In this document: positions 7,977-17,001 of the stretch, in pieces
How the letters are laid out: every line of letters starts with the position of its first letter
Position numbering within the stretch: position 1 is the stretch's first letter
Source: Tateyamaria omphalii
Lineage (GTDB): Bacteria; Pseudomonadota; Alphaproteobacteria; Rhodobacterales; Rhodobacteraceae
DNA: 64,000 nt
Assembly: GCF_014651375.1 (NCBI RefSeq)
Contig: NZ_BMWT01000002.1
Location: 253,477-317,476 of the forward strand
Direction: 5' to 3'
Translations under genes and position numbers: made by a program
Notes under the pieces: model-generated
Databases searched by the model: none
What the model saw: only the letters and a program-made list of their open reading frames with translations
Told to the model about the DNA's origin: nothing

Positions 7977-9640
7977 TGTATAGCTATTCCGAGTTCGACA
8001 CCGCCTTTCTGGCCGAGCGCAACGCCCAGTTCCGTCACCAGGTCGAGCGCCGGATTTCCGGCGCGCTGACCGAGGACGAATTCAAGCCCCTGCGCCTGAT
8101 GAACGGCCTGTACCTGCAACTGCACGCCTACATGCTGCGCGTCGCGATCCCCTATGGCACGCTGTCCTCGGCCAAGATGCGCAAGCTGGCCGACATCGCC
8201 GAACGCTGGGACAAGGGCTATGGCCACTTCACCACGCGCCAGAACATCCAGTACAACTGGCCCGAGCTGAAAGACGTGCCCGATATGCTGGACGCGCTGG
8301 CCGAGGTAGGGATGCACGCCATCCAGACCTCGGGCAACACGATCCGCAACGTAACGGCGGACCATTTCGCGGGTGCTGCGGCAGACGAGATTGCCGATCC
8401 GCGCCCTGTGGCAGAGCTGATGCGCCAGTGGTCCACCGACCACCCTGAGTTTCAGTTCATGCCCCGCAAGTTCAAGATCGCCATCACCGGATCGCCGAAT
8501 GACCGTGCCGTGACCAAGGCACATGACATCGGTATCCGCATGGTCGAGCGCGACGGCGCACGCGGCTACGAGATCATCGTGGGCGGCGGCCTGGGCCGGA
8601 CGCCAATGATTGGGAAGGTCATCACCGACTTCCTGCCGGAAGCGGACCTGCTGCCTTACCTTGAGGCCATCGTGTCTGTCTGGAACCAAATCGGGCGCCG
8701 CGACAACAAGTACAAGGCGCGGATCAAGATCACTGTGCACGAACATGGCATTGATGAAATCCGCCGTCTGGTCGATGAACGGTTTGTCGAGACGCGCAAG
8801 GCATTCTCGGGCGTGGATGTGCAGATGTTGCGCGAGATCGAGGGGCATTTTGCGCCACCGGACTTCGTACAGGCCGACACAGCGCCCTACACCCAGGCAT
8901 TGCAGCACTACCCGGCCTTCCGCGCCTGGACTGACACCAATGTAACCGAACACCGCGATACAGATCACGCCATCGTCACCATCAGCCTGAAGAAACATGG
9001 AGCCACGCCCGGCGATGCGTCGGCAGCACAGATGCGCCTGATTGCGAACCTGGCCGAAACATATGGCTATGACGAGATCCGCATCAGCCACGAGCAGAAC
9101 GTGATCCTGCCGCATGTGCACAAGGCGTCACTGCCGTCGATCTATTCTGCCCTGCGCGCCGAAGGGCTGGCGACAGCGAATATTGGCCTGATCAGCGACA
9201 TCATTGCCTGCCCCGGCATGGACTATTGTGCGCTGGCCACCGCCCGCTCGATCCCGATTGCGCAGGAGATTGCGACCGCCTTTGACGATCTGAAACGCGA
9301 GCACGAGATTGGCGCGCTGAAGATCAAGATTTCGGGCTGCATCAACGCCTGTGGTCACCACCATGTGGGCCATATCGGCATCCTCGGCCTCGACCGAGCC
9401 GGTGTAGAGAACTACCAGATCACGTTGGGTGGCGATCACACCGAAACGGCTGCTGTGGGAGACCGGGTTGGCCCGGGCTTCTCGGCGGATGAGGTTGTTC
9501 CGGCCATCGAGCGGATCGTCGACACCTATCTTGAGCTGCGGACGGGCGAGGACGAAGAGTTCATCGACACGTATCGCCGTACCGGCCTCGCCCCGTTCAA
9601 AGCGGCCCTGTATCCCGAAACCAAGGTGGCCGCGGAGTAA
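7976..9640 (+). CDS. cysI: Assimilatory nitrite/sulfite reductase hemoprotein (CysI-like)
   Basis: Siroheme and 4Fe-4S enzyme of 554 residues, here most likely reducing sulfite to sulfide for cysteine synthesis. The cluster ligands are visible as CPGMDYC and CINAC, followed by GHHHVGHIGILG. The siroheme-contacting arginine-rich segment is in TTRQNIQYNW and NTIRNVTADH. The two-fold ferredoxin-like repeat of the family spans the protein. Neighbours cysG and the APS reductase gene favour sulfite over nitrite; no nitrate reductase gene is close. Electrons may come from the ferredoxin-NADP reductase downstream. Confidence 0.94.
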   Translation: MYSYSEFDTAFLAERNAQFRHQVERRISGALTEDEFKPLRLMNGLYLQLHAYMLRVAIPYGTLSSAKMRKLADIAERWDKGYGHFTTRQNIQYNWPELKDVPDMLDALAEVGMHAIQTSGNTIRNVTADHFAGAAADEIADPRPVAELMRQWSTDHPEFQFMPRKFKIAITGSPNDRAVTKAHDIGIRMVERDGARGYEIIVGGGLGRTPMIGKVITDFLPEADLLPYLEAIVSVWNQIGRRDNKYKARIKITVHEHGIDEIRRLVDERFVETRKAFSGVDVQMLREIEGHFAPPDFVQADTAPYTQALQHYPAFRAWTDTNVTEHRDTDHAIVTISLKKHGATPGDASAAQMRLIANLAETYGYDEIRISHEQNVILPHVHKASLPSIYSALRAEGLATANIGLISDIIACPGMDYCALATARSIPIAQEIATAFDDLKREHEIGALKIKISGCINACGHHHVGHIGILGLDRAGVENYQITLGGDHTETAAVGDRVGPGFSADEVVPAIERIVDTYLELRTGEDEEFIDTYRRTGLAPFKAALYPETKVAAE

Positions 9641-9646
9641 GCACCC

Positions 9647-10459
9647 ATGCTTCATTTCGCCAAAAAAGGGCTCCGCCCGTTCGCGACTAAAACGCTCTCC
9701 CAGAGCGTTTCCGGGACGTCGCTCATCCCCGGAGGGTCGGCGAGCCCCGACGCCTCCGTGATGGTCAGCGCGCTGAATGCGCGGCTGACCCATCACGGGG
9801 CCACGGATGTGTTGCGCGCCGCGTTCGAAGCGGTGCCGGACATCGCGCTGGTGTCCAGCTTCGGGGCGGAATCAGTGGTGCTGCTGCACCTTGCGGCGAT
9901 GGTGAAGCGGGATGTGCCGGTGATTTTCATCGATACAGAGATGCTTTTTGCCGAGACTCTGGTCTATCAGCAGGATGTCGCCGAACGGCTACGGTTGCAG
10001 AACGTGACCGCAATCCGTGCCGATGACGCCCATGCACAGGACCCGGACGGCACATTGCATCAGCGCGACACCGATGCGTGCTGTGCCTTGCGCAAGACGG
10101 TGCCTCTGCAAAAGGCGCTGGCACCCTACAGCGGATGGATGACAGGCCGGAAGCGGTATCAATCGGGCACACGCGCCAAGCTGGAGTTCTTTGAAGTCGA
10201 GGCCGCCACGGGGCGCATCAAGGTGAACCCGCTGGCCCGCTGGGCCCCTGAGGACGTGCGTGATTACATGGAAGAAAACCGCCTGCCCCGGCATCCCCTG
10301 GTGGCCCAGGGGTATCCGAGCATCGGCTGTGCGCCCTGCACGTCCCCGGTGGCGGAAGGCGAAGACCCGCGCGCGGGACGCTGGCGGGATCAGGACAAGG
10401 ACGAGTGTGGCATCCACTTCGTCGATGGGAAATTGGTGAGAACTGGAGCACCGACATGA
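9647..10459 (+). CDS. cysH: Assimilatory adenylylsulfate reductase CysH (4Fe-4S type) with REP-derived N-terminal extension
   Basis: Reduces adenylylsulfate to sulfite. The conserved core begins at residue 39 (an internal ATG at 9761) with SALNARLTHH; SSFGAESVVLL binds the nucleotide and ECGIH carries the catalytic Cys254. Cys145-Cys146 and Cys228/Cys231 form the CC...CxxC set of the 4Fe-4S subclass, which uses APS rather than PAPS. Translation most likely starts at 9647, because GGAG sits 9 nt upstream, while the ATG at 9761 has no ribosome binding site. The first 38 residues are then encoded by a hairpin-rich repeat-like element (listed separately) and have no counterpart that I know of in relatives. 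Its 3' end overlaps the next gene by 4 bp. Confidence 0.93.
   Translation: MLHFAKKGLRPFATKTLSQSVSGTSLIPGGSASPDASVMVSALNARLTHHGATDVLRAAFEAVPDIALVSSFGAESVVLLHLAAMVKRDVPVIFIDTEMLFAETLVYQQDVAERLRLQNVTAIRADDAHAQDPDGTLHQRDTDACCALRKTVPLQKALAPYSGWMTGRKRYQSGTRAKLEFFEVEAATGRIKVNPLARWAPEDVRDYMEENRLPRHPLVAQGYPSIGCAPCTSPVAEGEDPRAGRWRDQDKDECGIHFVDGKLVRTGAPT
9660..9757. repeat. REP-like palindromic element inside the 5' end of cysH
   Basis: A dense run of inverted repeats. AAACGCTC (9690-9697) and GAGCGTTT (9703-9710) form a perfect 8-bp stem with a 5-nt loop. GCTC (9721-9724) and GAGC (9741-9744) flank a CCCCGGAGGG core. The composition and structure resemble dispersed intergenic elements of Roseobacter genomes (from memory), yet it is in frame and contains no stop codon. 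Confidence 0.55.
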
Positions 10460-10866
10460 CAATTGTAGTGACAGATCAAGGCTTTGGCCCCGACACATGG
10501 GACCGTGGCTATACCCCTTTGGGCGAGGCGGCCAATGATGCTGCAGCGCTGGATGTGCCAAGCGATGCGGACCCCGACCAGATCCCGCTGAATGCGGATA
10601 TCATCCGCGTGGATTTCCCCAGCTTCGCCGATGGGCGCGGCTTCACCATTGCCCGGATGCTGCGCCTGCGCGGCTATCAGGGTCGGCTGCGCGCCAAGGG
10701 GCACGTCATCTCGGACCAGTACGCCATGGCGCGCCGGTCCGGCTTTGACGAGGTTGAAATCAGCCAGGCGTTGGCCGCCCGTCAACCCGAGGACCAGTGG
10801 CAGTTCCGCAGCGACTGGCAGGCCCATGATTACCAGGCGCGACTGCGCGGTGCATCAAACCACTAA
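10456..10866 (+). CDS. DUF934 family protein
   Basis: 136-residue protein of the DUF934 family, a small companion of sulfite reductases in proteobacteria, sometimes annotated as an oxidoreductase accessory subunit. Recognisable segments are VDFPSFADGRGFTIARMLR and GHVISDQYAMARRSGFDEVE. Its ATG overlaps the cysH stop (ATGA), marking it as part of the same operon. The role is not experimentally settled. The gene is intact and of normal family length. Confidence 0.9.
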   Translation: MTIVVTDQGFGPDTWDRGYTPLGEAANDAAALDVPSDADPDQIPLNADIIRVDFPSFADGRGFTIARMLRLRGYQGRLRAKGHVISDQYAMARRSGFDEVEISQALAARQPEDQWQFRSDWQAHDYQARLRGASNH

Positions 10867-10980
10867 AACCCTCACCATCTGACCCAGATCAAGGTCCCGC
10901 GCGGCGTTGTGCCGTATCGCGGGTTGAAAAAACCCTTCCTAAATTGAGAGGCGCGGGTCTAAACCTGCGTTGACACACAT

Positions 10981-11832
10981 ATGACCGAGCAAACACCCGT
11001 GAACGAAACAACCGCCGTCAAGGCCACCCCGACCCTGCCCGATGCCCAGACGGTGACGGAGATCGAACACTACACCGATCGCCTGTTCCGTTTCCGCTGT
11101 ACGCGCCCCGCATCGCTGCGCTTCCGCTCGGGCGAGTTCGTGATGATCGGCCTGATGGGTGATCCGCACCCTGAGACCGGCAAGCAGAAGCCGCTGCTGC
11201 GCGCCTATTCCATCGCGTCGCCATCCTGGGACGAGGAACTGGAGTTTTACTCGATCAAGGTGCAGGACGGTCCCCTGACCTCGAAGCTTCAGCACATCCA
11301 GCCGGGTGATAAAATCATACTGCGCCCCAAACCCGTGGGTACGCTGGTGCATGACGCCCTGCTGCCTGGCAAGCGCATCTGGTTCTTTGCCACCGGCACG
11401 GGCTTTGCCCCCTTTGCAAGCCTGCTGCGCGAGCCACAGACCTATGAAGACTATGACGAGGTCATCATCACCCACACCTGCCGCGAGGTGGGTGAATTGA
11501 CTTATGGCCGCGACCTGATCGAGAGCCTCAAGCATGACGAACTTCTGAACGAAGTGATTGGCGAAGGGTTCTGGAAGAAGATCAAATACTACCCGACCAC
11601 CACCCGTGAAGAGAGCCCCAAGATGGGCCGCATCACAGACCTGATGAAATCCGGTGAAGCCTTCAAGGATCTGGACGTGGAGCCGCTGAACCCTGAAAGC
11701 GACCGCGCAATGATTTGCGGTAATCTGGCCTTCAACCTCGAACTGAAAGAGATGTTCGAGGAATATGGGCTGGAAGAAGGCGCGAATTCCAAGCCTGCGC
11801 ACTACGTGGTGGAAAAGGCGTTTCTGGACTAG
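10981..11832 (+). CDS. fpr: Ferredoxin--NADP+ reductase
   Basis: FAD enzyme of 283 residues exchanging electrons between NADP(H) and ferredoxin or flavodoxin. The FAD motif is RAYSIASPSWDEELEFYSIK, the flavin phosphate region is VQDGPLTSKLQ, the NADP-binding loop is FATGTGFAPFASLL, and the C-terminus is AHYVVEKAFLD, where the terminal aromatic is replaced as in the bacterial subclass. It follows the sulfite-reduction operon after a 114-bp gap that could hold its own promoter. Adjacency suggests it supplies electrons to the sulfite reductase as well as to general stress metabolism. Confidence 0.94.
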   Translation: MTEQTPVNETTAVKATPTLPDAQTVTEIEHYTDRLFRFRCTRPASLRFRSGEFVMIGLMGDPHPETGKQKPLLRAYSIASPSWDEELEFYSIKVQDGPLTSKLQHIQPGDKIILRPKPVGTLVHDALLPGKRIWFFATGTGFAPFASLLREPQTYEDYDEVIITHTCREVGELTYGRDLIESLKHDELLNEVIGEGFWKKIKYYPTTTREESPKMGRITDLMKSGEAFKDLDVEPLNPESDRAMICGNLAFNLELKEMFEEYGLEEGANSKPAHYVVEKAFLD

Positions 11833-11848
11833 GCGCATTCAAATGGTC

Positions 11849-11873
11849 ACATGCGGTCGACAAGACCGCGTGT
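11849..11873 (+). terminator. Stem-loop after fpr
   Basis: ACATGCGGTC and GACCGCGTGT form a 10-bp stem (one G-U pair) around a GACAA loop, 17 bp after the fpr stop. No T-tract follows, so it is a weak or Rho-assisted terminator. Confidence 0.5.
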
Positions 11874-12206
11874 GCCAGGCGGTTGGCCACAGCAGCCCAT
11901 GCTGCGGTGCAGCCTTCCCTAAGGCAGACGATGACTGCGCCCTAAACCCGCAAACTCTTTCCTGCAACTTCAGTCAACTCATGAACGCTTCGCGCCATAT
12001 CCCGTAACGCACGCGAAAGCTGGGCGGCACACCCGACGGGGTCGCCTGATCGTCAATGAGGCCGGAGAAAGCAAGTCATCCGCCGAAGGTGTTTTCCACA
12101 CTCGGGGGCTGTCCACAAATCGGCATCAATGCAAACAAACGAATATTCGGTTGCCAATTTCAAGCCACTCGGGAATCCTGATCGGTACTGTTTCTGGGAG
12201 GATACA
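11874..12206. other. Gene-free region upstream of the TRAP operon
   Basis: About 330 bp without a convincing reading frame. It ends with the ribosome binding site GGGAGGAT before the TRAP binding-protein gene and must contain that operon's promoter. I could not fix promoter boxes or recognise an RNA. Confidence 0.5.
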
Positions 12207-13199
12207 ATGTTTCACAAAGCAATAATCGCTGCCGCTGGCCTGTCTTTGCTGGGCACTGCCGCCATCGCGCAAGAGAAGATGCGGATTTCGTTGCAGCTTC
12301 CACTGACCAGCCATCTCGGTGAGAACCTTGTCCTTTTCGAAAAGGAAGTTGAGGAACGCACGGGAGGTGCGATCGACGTCGAAATCTACGACAGTGCAAC
12401 GCTTTACAAGGACAAGGAAGTGCCTGCCGCCGTTGGCTCTGGCGCGATTGAGGCCGGTGTTGCGTCGCTGACCCGCTACGTGGGCGATGCACCGGTGGTC
12501 GACGTGTTCTACATGCCGTTCCTCTTCAACACCGAGGAAAAAGTGCGCGACGCCGTTGCCGAAGGATCGCCCGTGCGGAACATCCTGGAAACCGAGATCG
12601 CCAAGACCGGCGGCTCTGTTCTTTATTGGCAAGCCTATGGTGGCGCGATCATGCTGTCGCAGGATGAACCAATCCGCACTCCTGCGGACATGCAAGGCAA
12701 AAAGGCACGTGTATTTGGTAAGACACTGGGTGATTTTGTAACAGCTGCAGGCGGTGCGCCGACACTTATCTCGGGTTCGGAGCAGTATTTGGCCTATCAG
12801 CGTGGCACGGTCGATGTGGGCATGACCGGCGTTTCGGGCGTGAAATCCCGTAAGCTGTGGGAGGTCATGGACACCATCACCAAGACCAACCACGCAAACA
12901 TCGAATTCGTCGTTGTGGTCAACAATGACTGGTGGGCCGGTCTGGATGCAGAAACGCAAGGCCACATCCGCGATGCGGCCAACGTGGCGCAAAGCGATGT
13001 GCGCGACCGCATGAGCCAAATCGAGGCGGATGCCTACGCAGCAGCCGAAGAAAACGGCATGAATATCGTCGAACTGACCGACGAAGAGCTTGCCGCATGG
13101 CAGGCAGTTTCGCAGCCAGTGATCGATGGCTATCTGGCCGCCACAGGTGCGGCCGGGCAGCAAGTGCTGGACGCGCTTGGCGTGGACTCCGGATCCTGA
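12207..13199 (+). CDS. TRAP transporter solute-binding protein (island system 1)
   Basis: Periplasmic DctP-family receptor of 330 residues. A signal peptide covers residues 1-20 (ending AAIAQ) and the mature part begins EKMRISLQLPLTSHLGENL. Ligand-pocket segments such as ARVFGKTLGDFV and GGAPTLISGSEQYLAYQ follow. The start ATG has a GGGAGGAT ribosome binding site; the frame is open further upstream but has no signal there. First gene of a dctP-dctQ-dctM set that continues into an isocitrate lyase/PEP mutase-family gene, so the imported compound is probably a carboxylate processed by that enzyme (inference). Confidence 0.93.
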   Translation: MFHKAIIAAAGLSLLGTAAIAQEKMRISLQLPLTSHLGENLVLFEKEVEERTGGAIDVEIYDSATLYKDKEVPAAVGSGAIEAGVASLTRYVGDAPVVDVFYMPFLFNTEEKVRDAVAEGSPVRNILETEIAKTGGSVLYWQAYGGAIMLSQDEPIRTPADMQGKKARVFGKTLGDFVTAAGGAPTLISGSEQYLAYQRGTVDVGMTGVSGVKSRKLWEVMDTITKTNHANIEFVVVVNNDWWAGLDAETQGHIRDAANVAQSDVRDRMSQIEADAYAAAEENGMNIVELTDEELAAWQAVSQPVIDGYLAATGAAGQQVLDALGVDSGS

Positions 13200-13257
13200 T
13201 CCCAATGGCACAACAGATTGTGACAGGCGACCTTCGGGCCGCCTGTTTGCCTGCGAC

Positions 13258-13755
13258 ATGAAGGCCATAACATCATTGTCACAAGCGGCCTGCGCCCTTG
13301 GGGCGATCATGCTGGCGGCGACCGGCGTCATGCTGACCTACGAGGTCATCGCGCGCTATTTCTTCATCCGCCCCACGATCTGGGCTGCGGAGCTGAGCCA
13401 GCTTTGCCTGATCTGGGGCTGCTTGCTGGCCATGGCGTACCTGTTGACCCTGCGGCGGCATATCACCGTGAATGCGATCACGACCCTCCTGCCGCCTATG
13501 GCCCAAAAGGTTTGCGCTTCTGTAGCGCTGGCAATCGTCGTCGTCTTTTCGGCAATTGTCGCCTTCTGGGGGTTCGACATCTTTTTTGACAGTTTCGTTC
13601 GCGGTCGCACAACGGGCTCGCTTCTGAACCTGCCAGTGTGGATCGCAGAGGCATCTGTGCCCGTCGGTTTCGGACTGCTGGCACTGCAGGGCGTTGTCGA
13701 ACTCATTCGGTTGCGAGGTTCTGACGCGACCCAGCTCGGAACAACGCACGAATGA
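13258..13755 (+). CDS. TRAP transporter small permease DctQ (island system 1)
   Basis: Four-helix membrane subunit of 165 residues that bridges receptor and large permease. Helices include ACALGAIMLAATGVMLTYEV, LCLIWGCLLAMAYLLTL and VALAIVVVFSAIVAFWG. The family signature RYFFIRPTIWAAELSQ lies in the first loop. The chosen ATG at 13258 removes a 44-residue hydrophilic extension lying between the genes. The stop overlaps the start of the large permease by 4 bp (ATGA), so the two membrane subunits are translationally coupled. Confidence 0.92.
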   Translation: MKAITSLSQAACALGAIMLAATGVMLTYEVIARYFFIRPTIWAAELSQLCLIWGCLLAMAYLLTLRRHITVNAITTLLPPMAQKVCASVALAIVVVFSAIVAFWGFDIFFDSFVRGRTTGSLLNLPVWIAEASVPVGFGLLALQGVVELIRLRGSDATQLGTTHE

Positions 13756-15026
13756 CCATCGTTCTGATCCTCGCCTGCCTTTTTGCCTTGCTGCTTCTGG
13801 GCGTGCCGGTGGCCTTTGCGCTGGGAGGCATGGGGCTGGGTATGTTGCTGTTGGGCGGTTTTTCTCCGCTGATGGCACCGCAATCCATCCTGTCCACTTT
13901 GGACGGTTTCATCCTGCTTGCAGTGCCGCTGTTCCTGCTGATGTCAAATCTGCTGTTGAAAGGCGGCGTCGGGCGCGATCTCTTTGCCGCCGTTCAAGCC
14001 TGGGTCGGGCACTGGCCCGGCGGCCTTGCTGTGGCAACCATCATCAGTTGTGGTCTGTTTGCTGCGATTTCCGGGTCGTCAGTGGCGACGGCCGCCACCA
14101 TCGGAACGGTGGCGATCCCCGAGATGATCAACCGTGGCTATGAAAAGCGCTTTGTCTACGGGTTGCTAGCTGCTGGCGGCACGCTGGGCATTCTGATTCC
14201 GCCCTCAATCCCGATGATCGTTTACGGCTTCGTCACCGAACAATCGGTTCTCGCGCTGTTTCTCGCTGGCATCGGACCGGGGCTTGTGCTGGTCATGCTC
14301 TTCATCCTGTTTGCGATGCTGCATGCGAAGCTGTCGGACAACTTTGAAAATGTGCCCAAGGCCAGTATGTCTGAACGGATAGACGCCTCCAAGCGTGCTC
14401 TGCCTTCGGTGTCCCTCGCCGCTTTGGTGATCATCGGTCTCTATTCAGGTGCTTTTACCCCGACAGAGGCCGCAGCGGTCGGGTCGGCGGCGGCCCTGTT
14501 CATCGTGACCTTCTGGCTGCGCACATTGACCTGGGCGACATTGTGGGAGGCGGTGCGCGAGTCCGCCATCACCACCGCGGCGATCCTGCTGATCGTGGCG
14601 GGTGCCAAGGTCTTTGGCAAAGCCATCGCGCTCTACCGCATCCCTCAGGACATCTCCGCCTTCCTGACGCAAACCATCGACGGGCCGATCATGTTCATTC
14701 TCGTGGTGTCCGTTGTGCTCTTGCTGATGGGACTGGTGTTCGAGGCACTCTCGATGATCCTCATCATGACGCCGGTACTGTTGCCTGCGGCCCTCGGGAT
14801 GGGCTTCGATCCGATCTGGTTCGGGATCTACATGGTCATCATGGTGGAATGCGCACTGATCACGCCGCCCGTTGGTTTGAACCTCTACGTCATTCAATCG
14901 GTCGCTCGAACCAGCCTTTCGAACGTGGCAAGGGGCGTGTGGCCGTTTCTGGCCCTGATGCTTTGCACGGTCGTGTTGCTATATGTCCTGCCGGACCTCG
15001 CCCTATACATCCCCTTTAAATGGTAG
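13752..15026 (+). CDS. TRAP transporter large permease DctM (island system 1)
   Basis: Inner-membrane channel subunit of 424 residues with about 12 predicted helices, coupling sodium flow to substrate import. Family hallmarks are LLGVPVAFALGGMG at the N-terminus, ISGSSVATAATIGTVAIPEM, GGTLGILIPPSIPMIVYG and YMVIMVECALITPPVGLNLY. It overlaps dctQ by 4 bp and overlaps or abuts the following lyase-family gene, so the transporter and enzyme form one transcription unit. Complete and of normal length. Confidence 0.96.
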   Translation: MTIVLILACLFALLLLGVPVAFALGGMGLGMLLLGGFSPLMAPQSILSTLDGFILLAVPLFLLMSNLLLKGGVGRDLFAAVQAWVGHWPGGLAVATIISCGLFAAISGSSVATAATIGTVAIPEMINRGYEKRFVYGLLAAGGTLGILIPPSIPMIVYGFVTEQSVLALFLAGIGPGLVLVMLFILFAMLHAKLSDNFENVPKASMSERIDASKRALPSVSLAALVIIGLYSGAFTPTEAAAVGSAAALFIVTFWLRTLTWATLWEAVRESAITTAAILLIVAGAKVFGKAIALYRIPQDISAFLTQTIDGPIMFILVVSVVLLLMGLVFEALSMILIMTPVLLPAALGMGFDPIWFGIYMVIMVECALITPPVGLNLYVIQSVARTSLSNVARGVWPFLALMLCTVVLLYVLPDLALYIPFKW

Positions 15027-15907
15027 CCAGCCCCATGACCCCAACCGAAACCCTGCGCCACCTGCTTACGCAGGATACATGCCACATCATGCCCTGCTGT
15101 TTTGACGCGCTGTCGGCAAAGCTGATCGCGCAGGAAGGCTATGCACTGACTTTCATGTCTGGCTTTGCCGCGTCGGCCAGCCGCATCGGCGCCCCTGATC
15201 TGGGCCTGATGAGCTACGGCGAGGTTGTCGATCAAGTGCGCAACATCACCGATGCGACGACCATTCCGTTGATCGGTGACGGGGACACCGGATACGGCAA
15301 CGCCATGAATGTGCGGCGCACCGTGGCGGGCTTTGCCAAGGCCGGGGCAGCAGCGATCATGATCGAAGATCAACTGGCACCCAAACGCTGCGGACACACA
15401 CCAGGCAAGGCTGTGGTGGCGCGCGACGAGGCCTTTGACCGGGTGCGTGCGGCGGTGGATGAACGCGACGCGCTGCGCGCCCAAGGCAGTGATATCCTGA
15501 TCCTCGCCCGGACGGATGCCCGCCATGAACATGGCCTTGGCGAGGCGATCGAGCGCGCCGCCACATTCGCTGATCTTGGCGCGGATATCCTGTTTGTAGA
15601 GGCCCCGAGGTCCGAACAGGAAATGCGCGAGGTCTGTACCTCCCTCCCGGGTCCGAAAATGGCCAACATCGTCGAGGGCGGCGAGACCCCGGATCTGCCG
15701 AATGCTGTCTTGCACGACATCGGCTACAGCATTGCCGCCTATCCACTGTCGCTGATGGCCGCCGCAATGCAGGCGATGGTCACAACCCTGCGTGCCATGC
15801 GTGATGACGAACGTCCGGCCCAGATGGACTTTGCCGACTTGCGTAGGCGGATTGGGTTCGATGACTACTACGCCGCTTCCGAACACTACGCGTCTTCGAG
15901 ACGGTAG
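15020..15907 (+). CDS. Isocitrate lyase/PEP mutase family protein
   Basis: TIM-barrel enzyme of 290-295 residues that cleaves or forms C-C or C-P bonds next to a carboxylate; members include 2-methylisocitrate lyase, oxaloacetate decarboxylase and PEP mutase. Metal and substrate motifs are GDGDTGYGN, MIEDQ and the catalytic-loop equivalent KRCGH, then ILARTDAR and FVEAPRSEQEM. The start is either 15020, overlapping the dctM stop, or ATG 15035 (MTPTETLRHLL), which better matches the family. Coupling to the TRAP genes suggests it acts on the imported acid. Family membership is firm; the reaction is not. Confidence 0.88.
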   Translation: MVASPMTPTETLRHLLTQDTCHIMPCCFDALSAKLIAQEGYALTFMSGFAASASRIGAPDLGLMSYGEVVDQVRNITDATTIPLIGDGDTGYGNAMNVRRTVAGFAKAGAAAIMIEDQLAPKRCGHTPGKAVVARDEAFDRVRAAVDERDALRAQGSDILILARTDARHEHGLGEAIERAATFADLGADILFVEAPRSEQEMREVCTSLPGPKMANIVEGGETPDLPNAVLHDIGYSIAAYPLSLMAAAMQAMVTTLRAMRDDERPAQMDFADLRRRIGFDDYYAASEHYASSRR

Positions 15908-16221
15908 TATGTGGAGGCCCTGTCAGGCTTGGTTTGACGCAATGGCAAAGGCGGCCCATAACCGACATGCTCAATGTATGCGACGATGGTGAATTCACGA
16001 TCTGCCGGAAGTAACCGTCCTTGATGGCAACCAGACCAATAGCGCGTTGGCTGACCGAAACATTGCGGTTTCATACGGATGCAACATGGCCGATGTGTTG
16101 CGACGCAATGTCATGAAGTGGGCAGCAATGTCGTCGGGAACGGCGCCCGATGAAACTTGGAATTGGCTTCGATCTTGGAAGGCAATGGTTCAATGCTTGC
16201 CTGATCGCAGTCGTGCTTCGC
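15908..16221. other. Gene-free stretch between convergent genes
   Basis: About 310 bp separate the lyase-family gene from the convergent aldolase gene. Short open frames exist on both strands, but none has a ribosome binding site or a recognisable domain. It may be decayed coding DNA. I saw no RNA gene, terminator with a T-tract, or direct repeats. Confidence 0.5.
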
Positions 16222-17001
16222 TCACTTTGCCAATGTTGAGGACCATTGCGCGAACGCTTCGGCAACGATGATCTTGTCGGACCCAATGACAAATGAAGAC
16301 AGCCCCCGCGCCGTCCATTTGTTGATCAGTGCACGGCATTCGTCGGGATCAGGGGCGAACACGGGCATCATAACCGGAAGCCCTGCCGCTTGCGCCGCGG
16401 TCACGATGTCGGACACGGCTTGCGAGACCGTATCGTTGCGCCAATCTCCGCCAAAGCCCATGGAAACTGATAAATCAAACGGGCCAACCATAAGCGCCAC
16501 CAGACCTTCGGTTGCGCAAATGGCGTTGATGTTGCGATGGCCATTTGCGGTTTCCACAAGGGCAATCGCCCCGGTGCGCGCTTCTTCGGCCAGGACGTAG
16601 TCCTGCCAATTGCGGATAAAATGCCCGCCTGACCGGCAACATGGGCACGCGCCGCGCAACCCGGCGGGCCCGAACCGTGTGGCTGCCACGGCCTGCGCGG
16701 CCTCTTCAGCCGTTTCCATGTTCGGCACCACAACGTGACGGATCCCGGCATCGAGGGCTTTCATGATCTCAACCGGATCGTTGCGTGACACGCGCAACGC
16801 AACAGCGATATTGTTGGCATCCGCCGCGCGAGCGAGGTTTTCAGCGGTCTCGATCCCGAAAGGCCCGTGTTGGCAATCGATGATCGTAAACTGGAACCCG
16901 TTGAGACCAATCAGGTCCACCATTTCCGGCGCGGCGATCTGGGTCCATGTGCCCAGAACCGTGGCCTCCGAGGCCAGCAGAGATTTCAGATCGCGGGTCA
17001 T
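16222..17001 (-). CDS. HpcH/HpaI family aldolase
   Basis: Class II metal-dependent aldolase of 259 residues, cleaving 2-keto-4-hydroxy acids to pyruvate plus an aldehyde, or the reverse. Motifs are LGTWTQIAAPEMVDLIG, the catalytic-His segment IDCQHGPFG, VPNMETAEEA, GACPCCR, ALVETANGHRNI and VGPFDLSVSMG. The canonical FDW-hEH segment is here FTIIDCQHGP. Its start overlaps the ridA stop by 4 bp; together with the E1 and TRAP genes it forms a reverse-strand operon. The substrate is unknown. Confidence 0.93.
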   Translation of the reverse strand: MTRDLKSLLASEATVLGTWTQIAAPEMVDLIGLNGFQFTIIDCQHGPFGIETAENLARAADANNIAVALRVSRNDPVEIMKALDAGIRHVVVPNMETAEEAAQAVAATRFGPAGLRGACPCCRSGGHFIRNWQDYVLAEEARTGAIALVETANGHRNINAICATEGLVALMVGPFDLSVSMGFGGDWRNDTVSQAVSDIVTAAQAAGLPVMMPVFAPDPDECRALINKWTARGLSSFVIGSDKIIVAEAFAQWSSTLAK

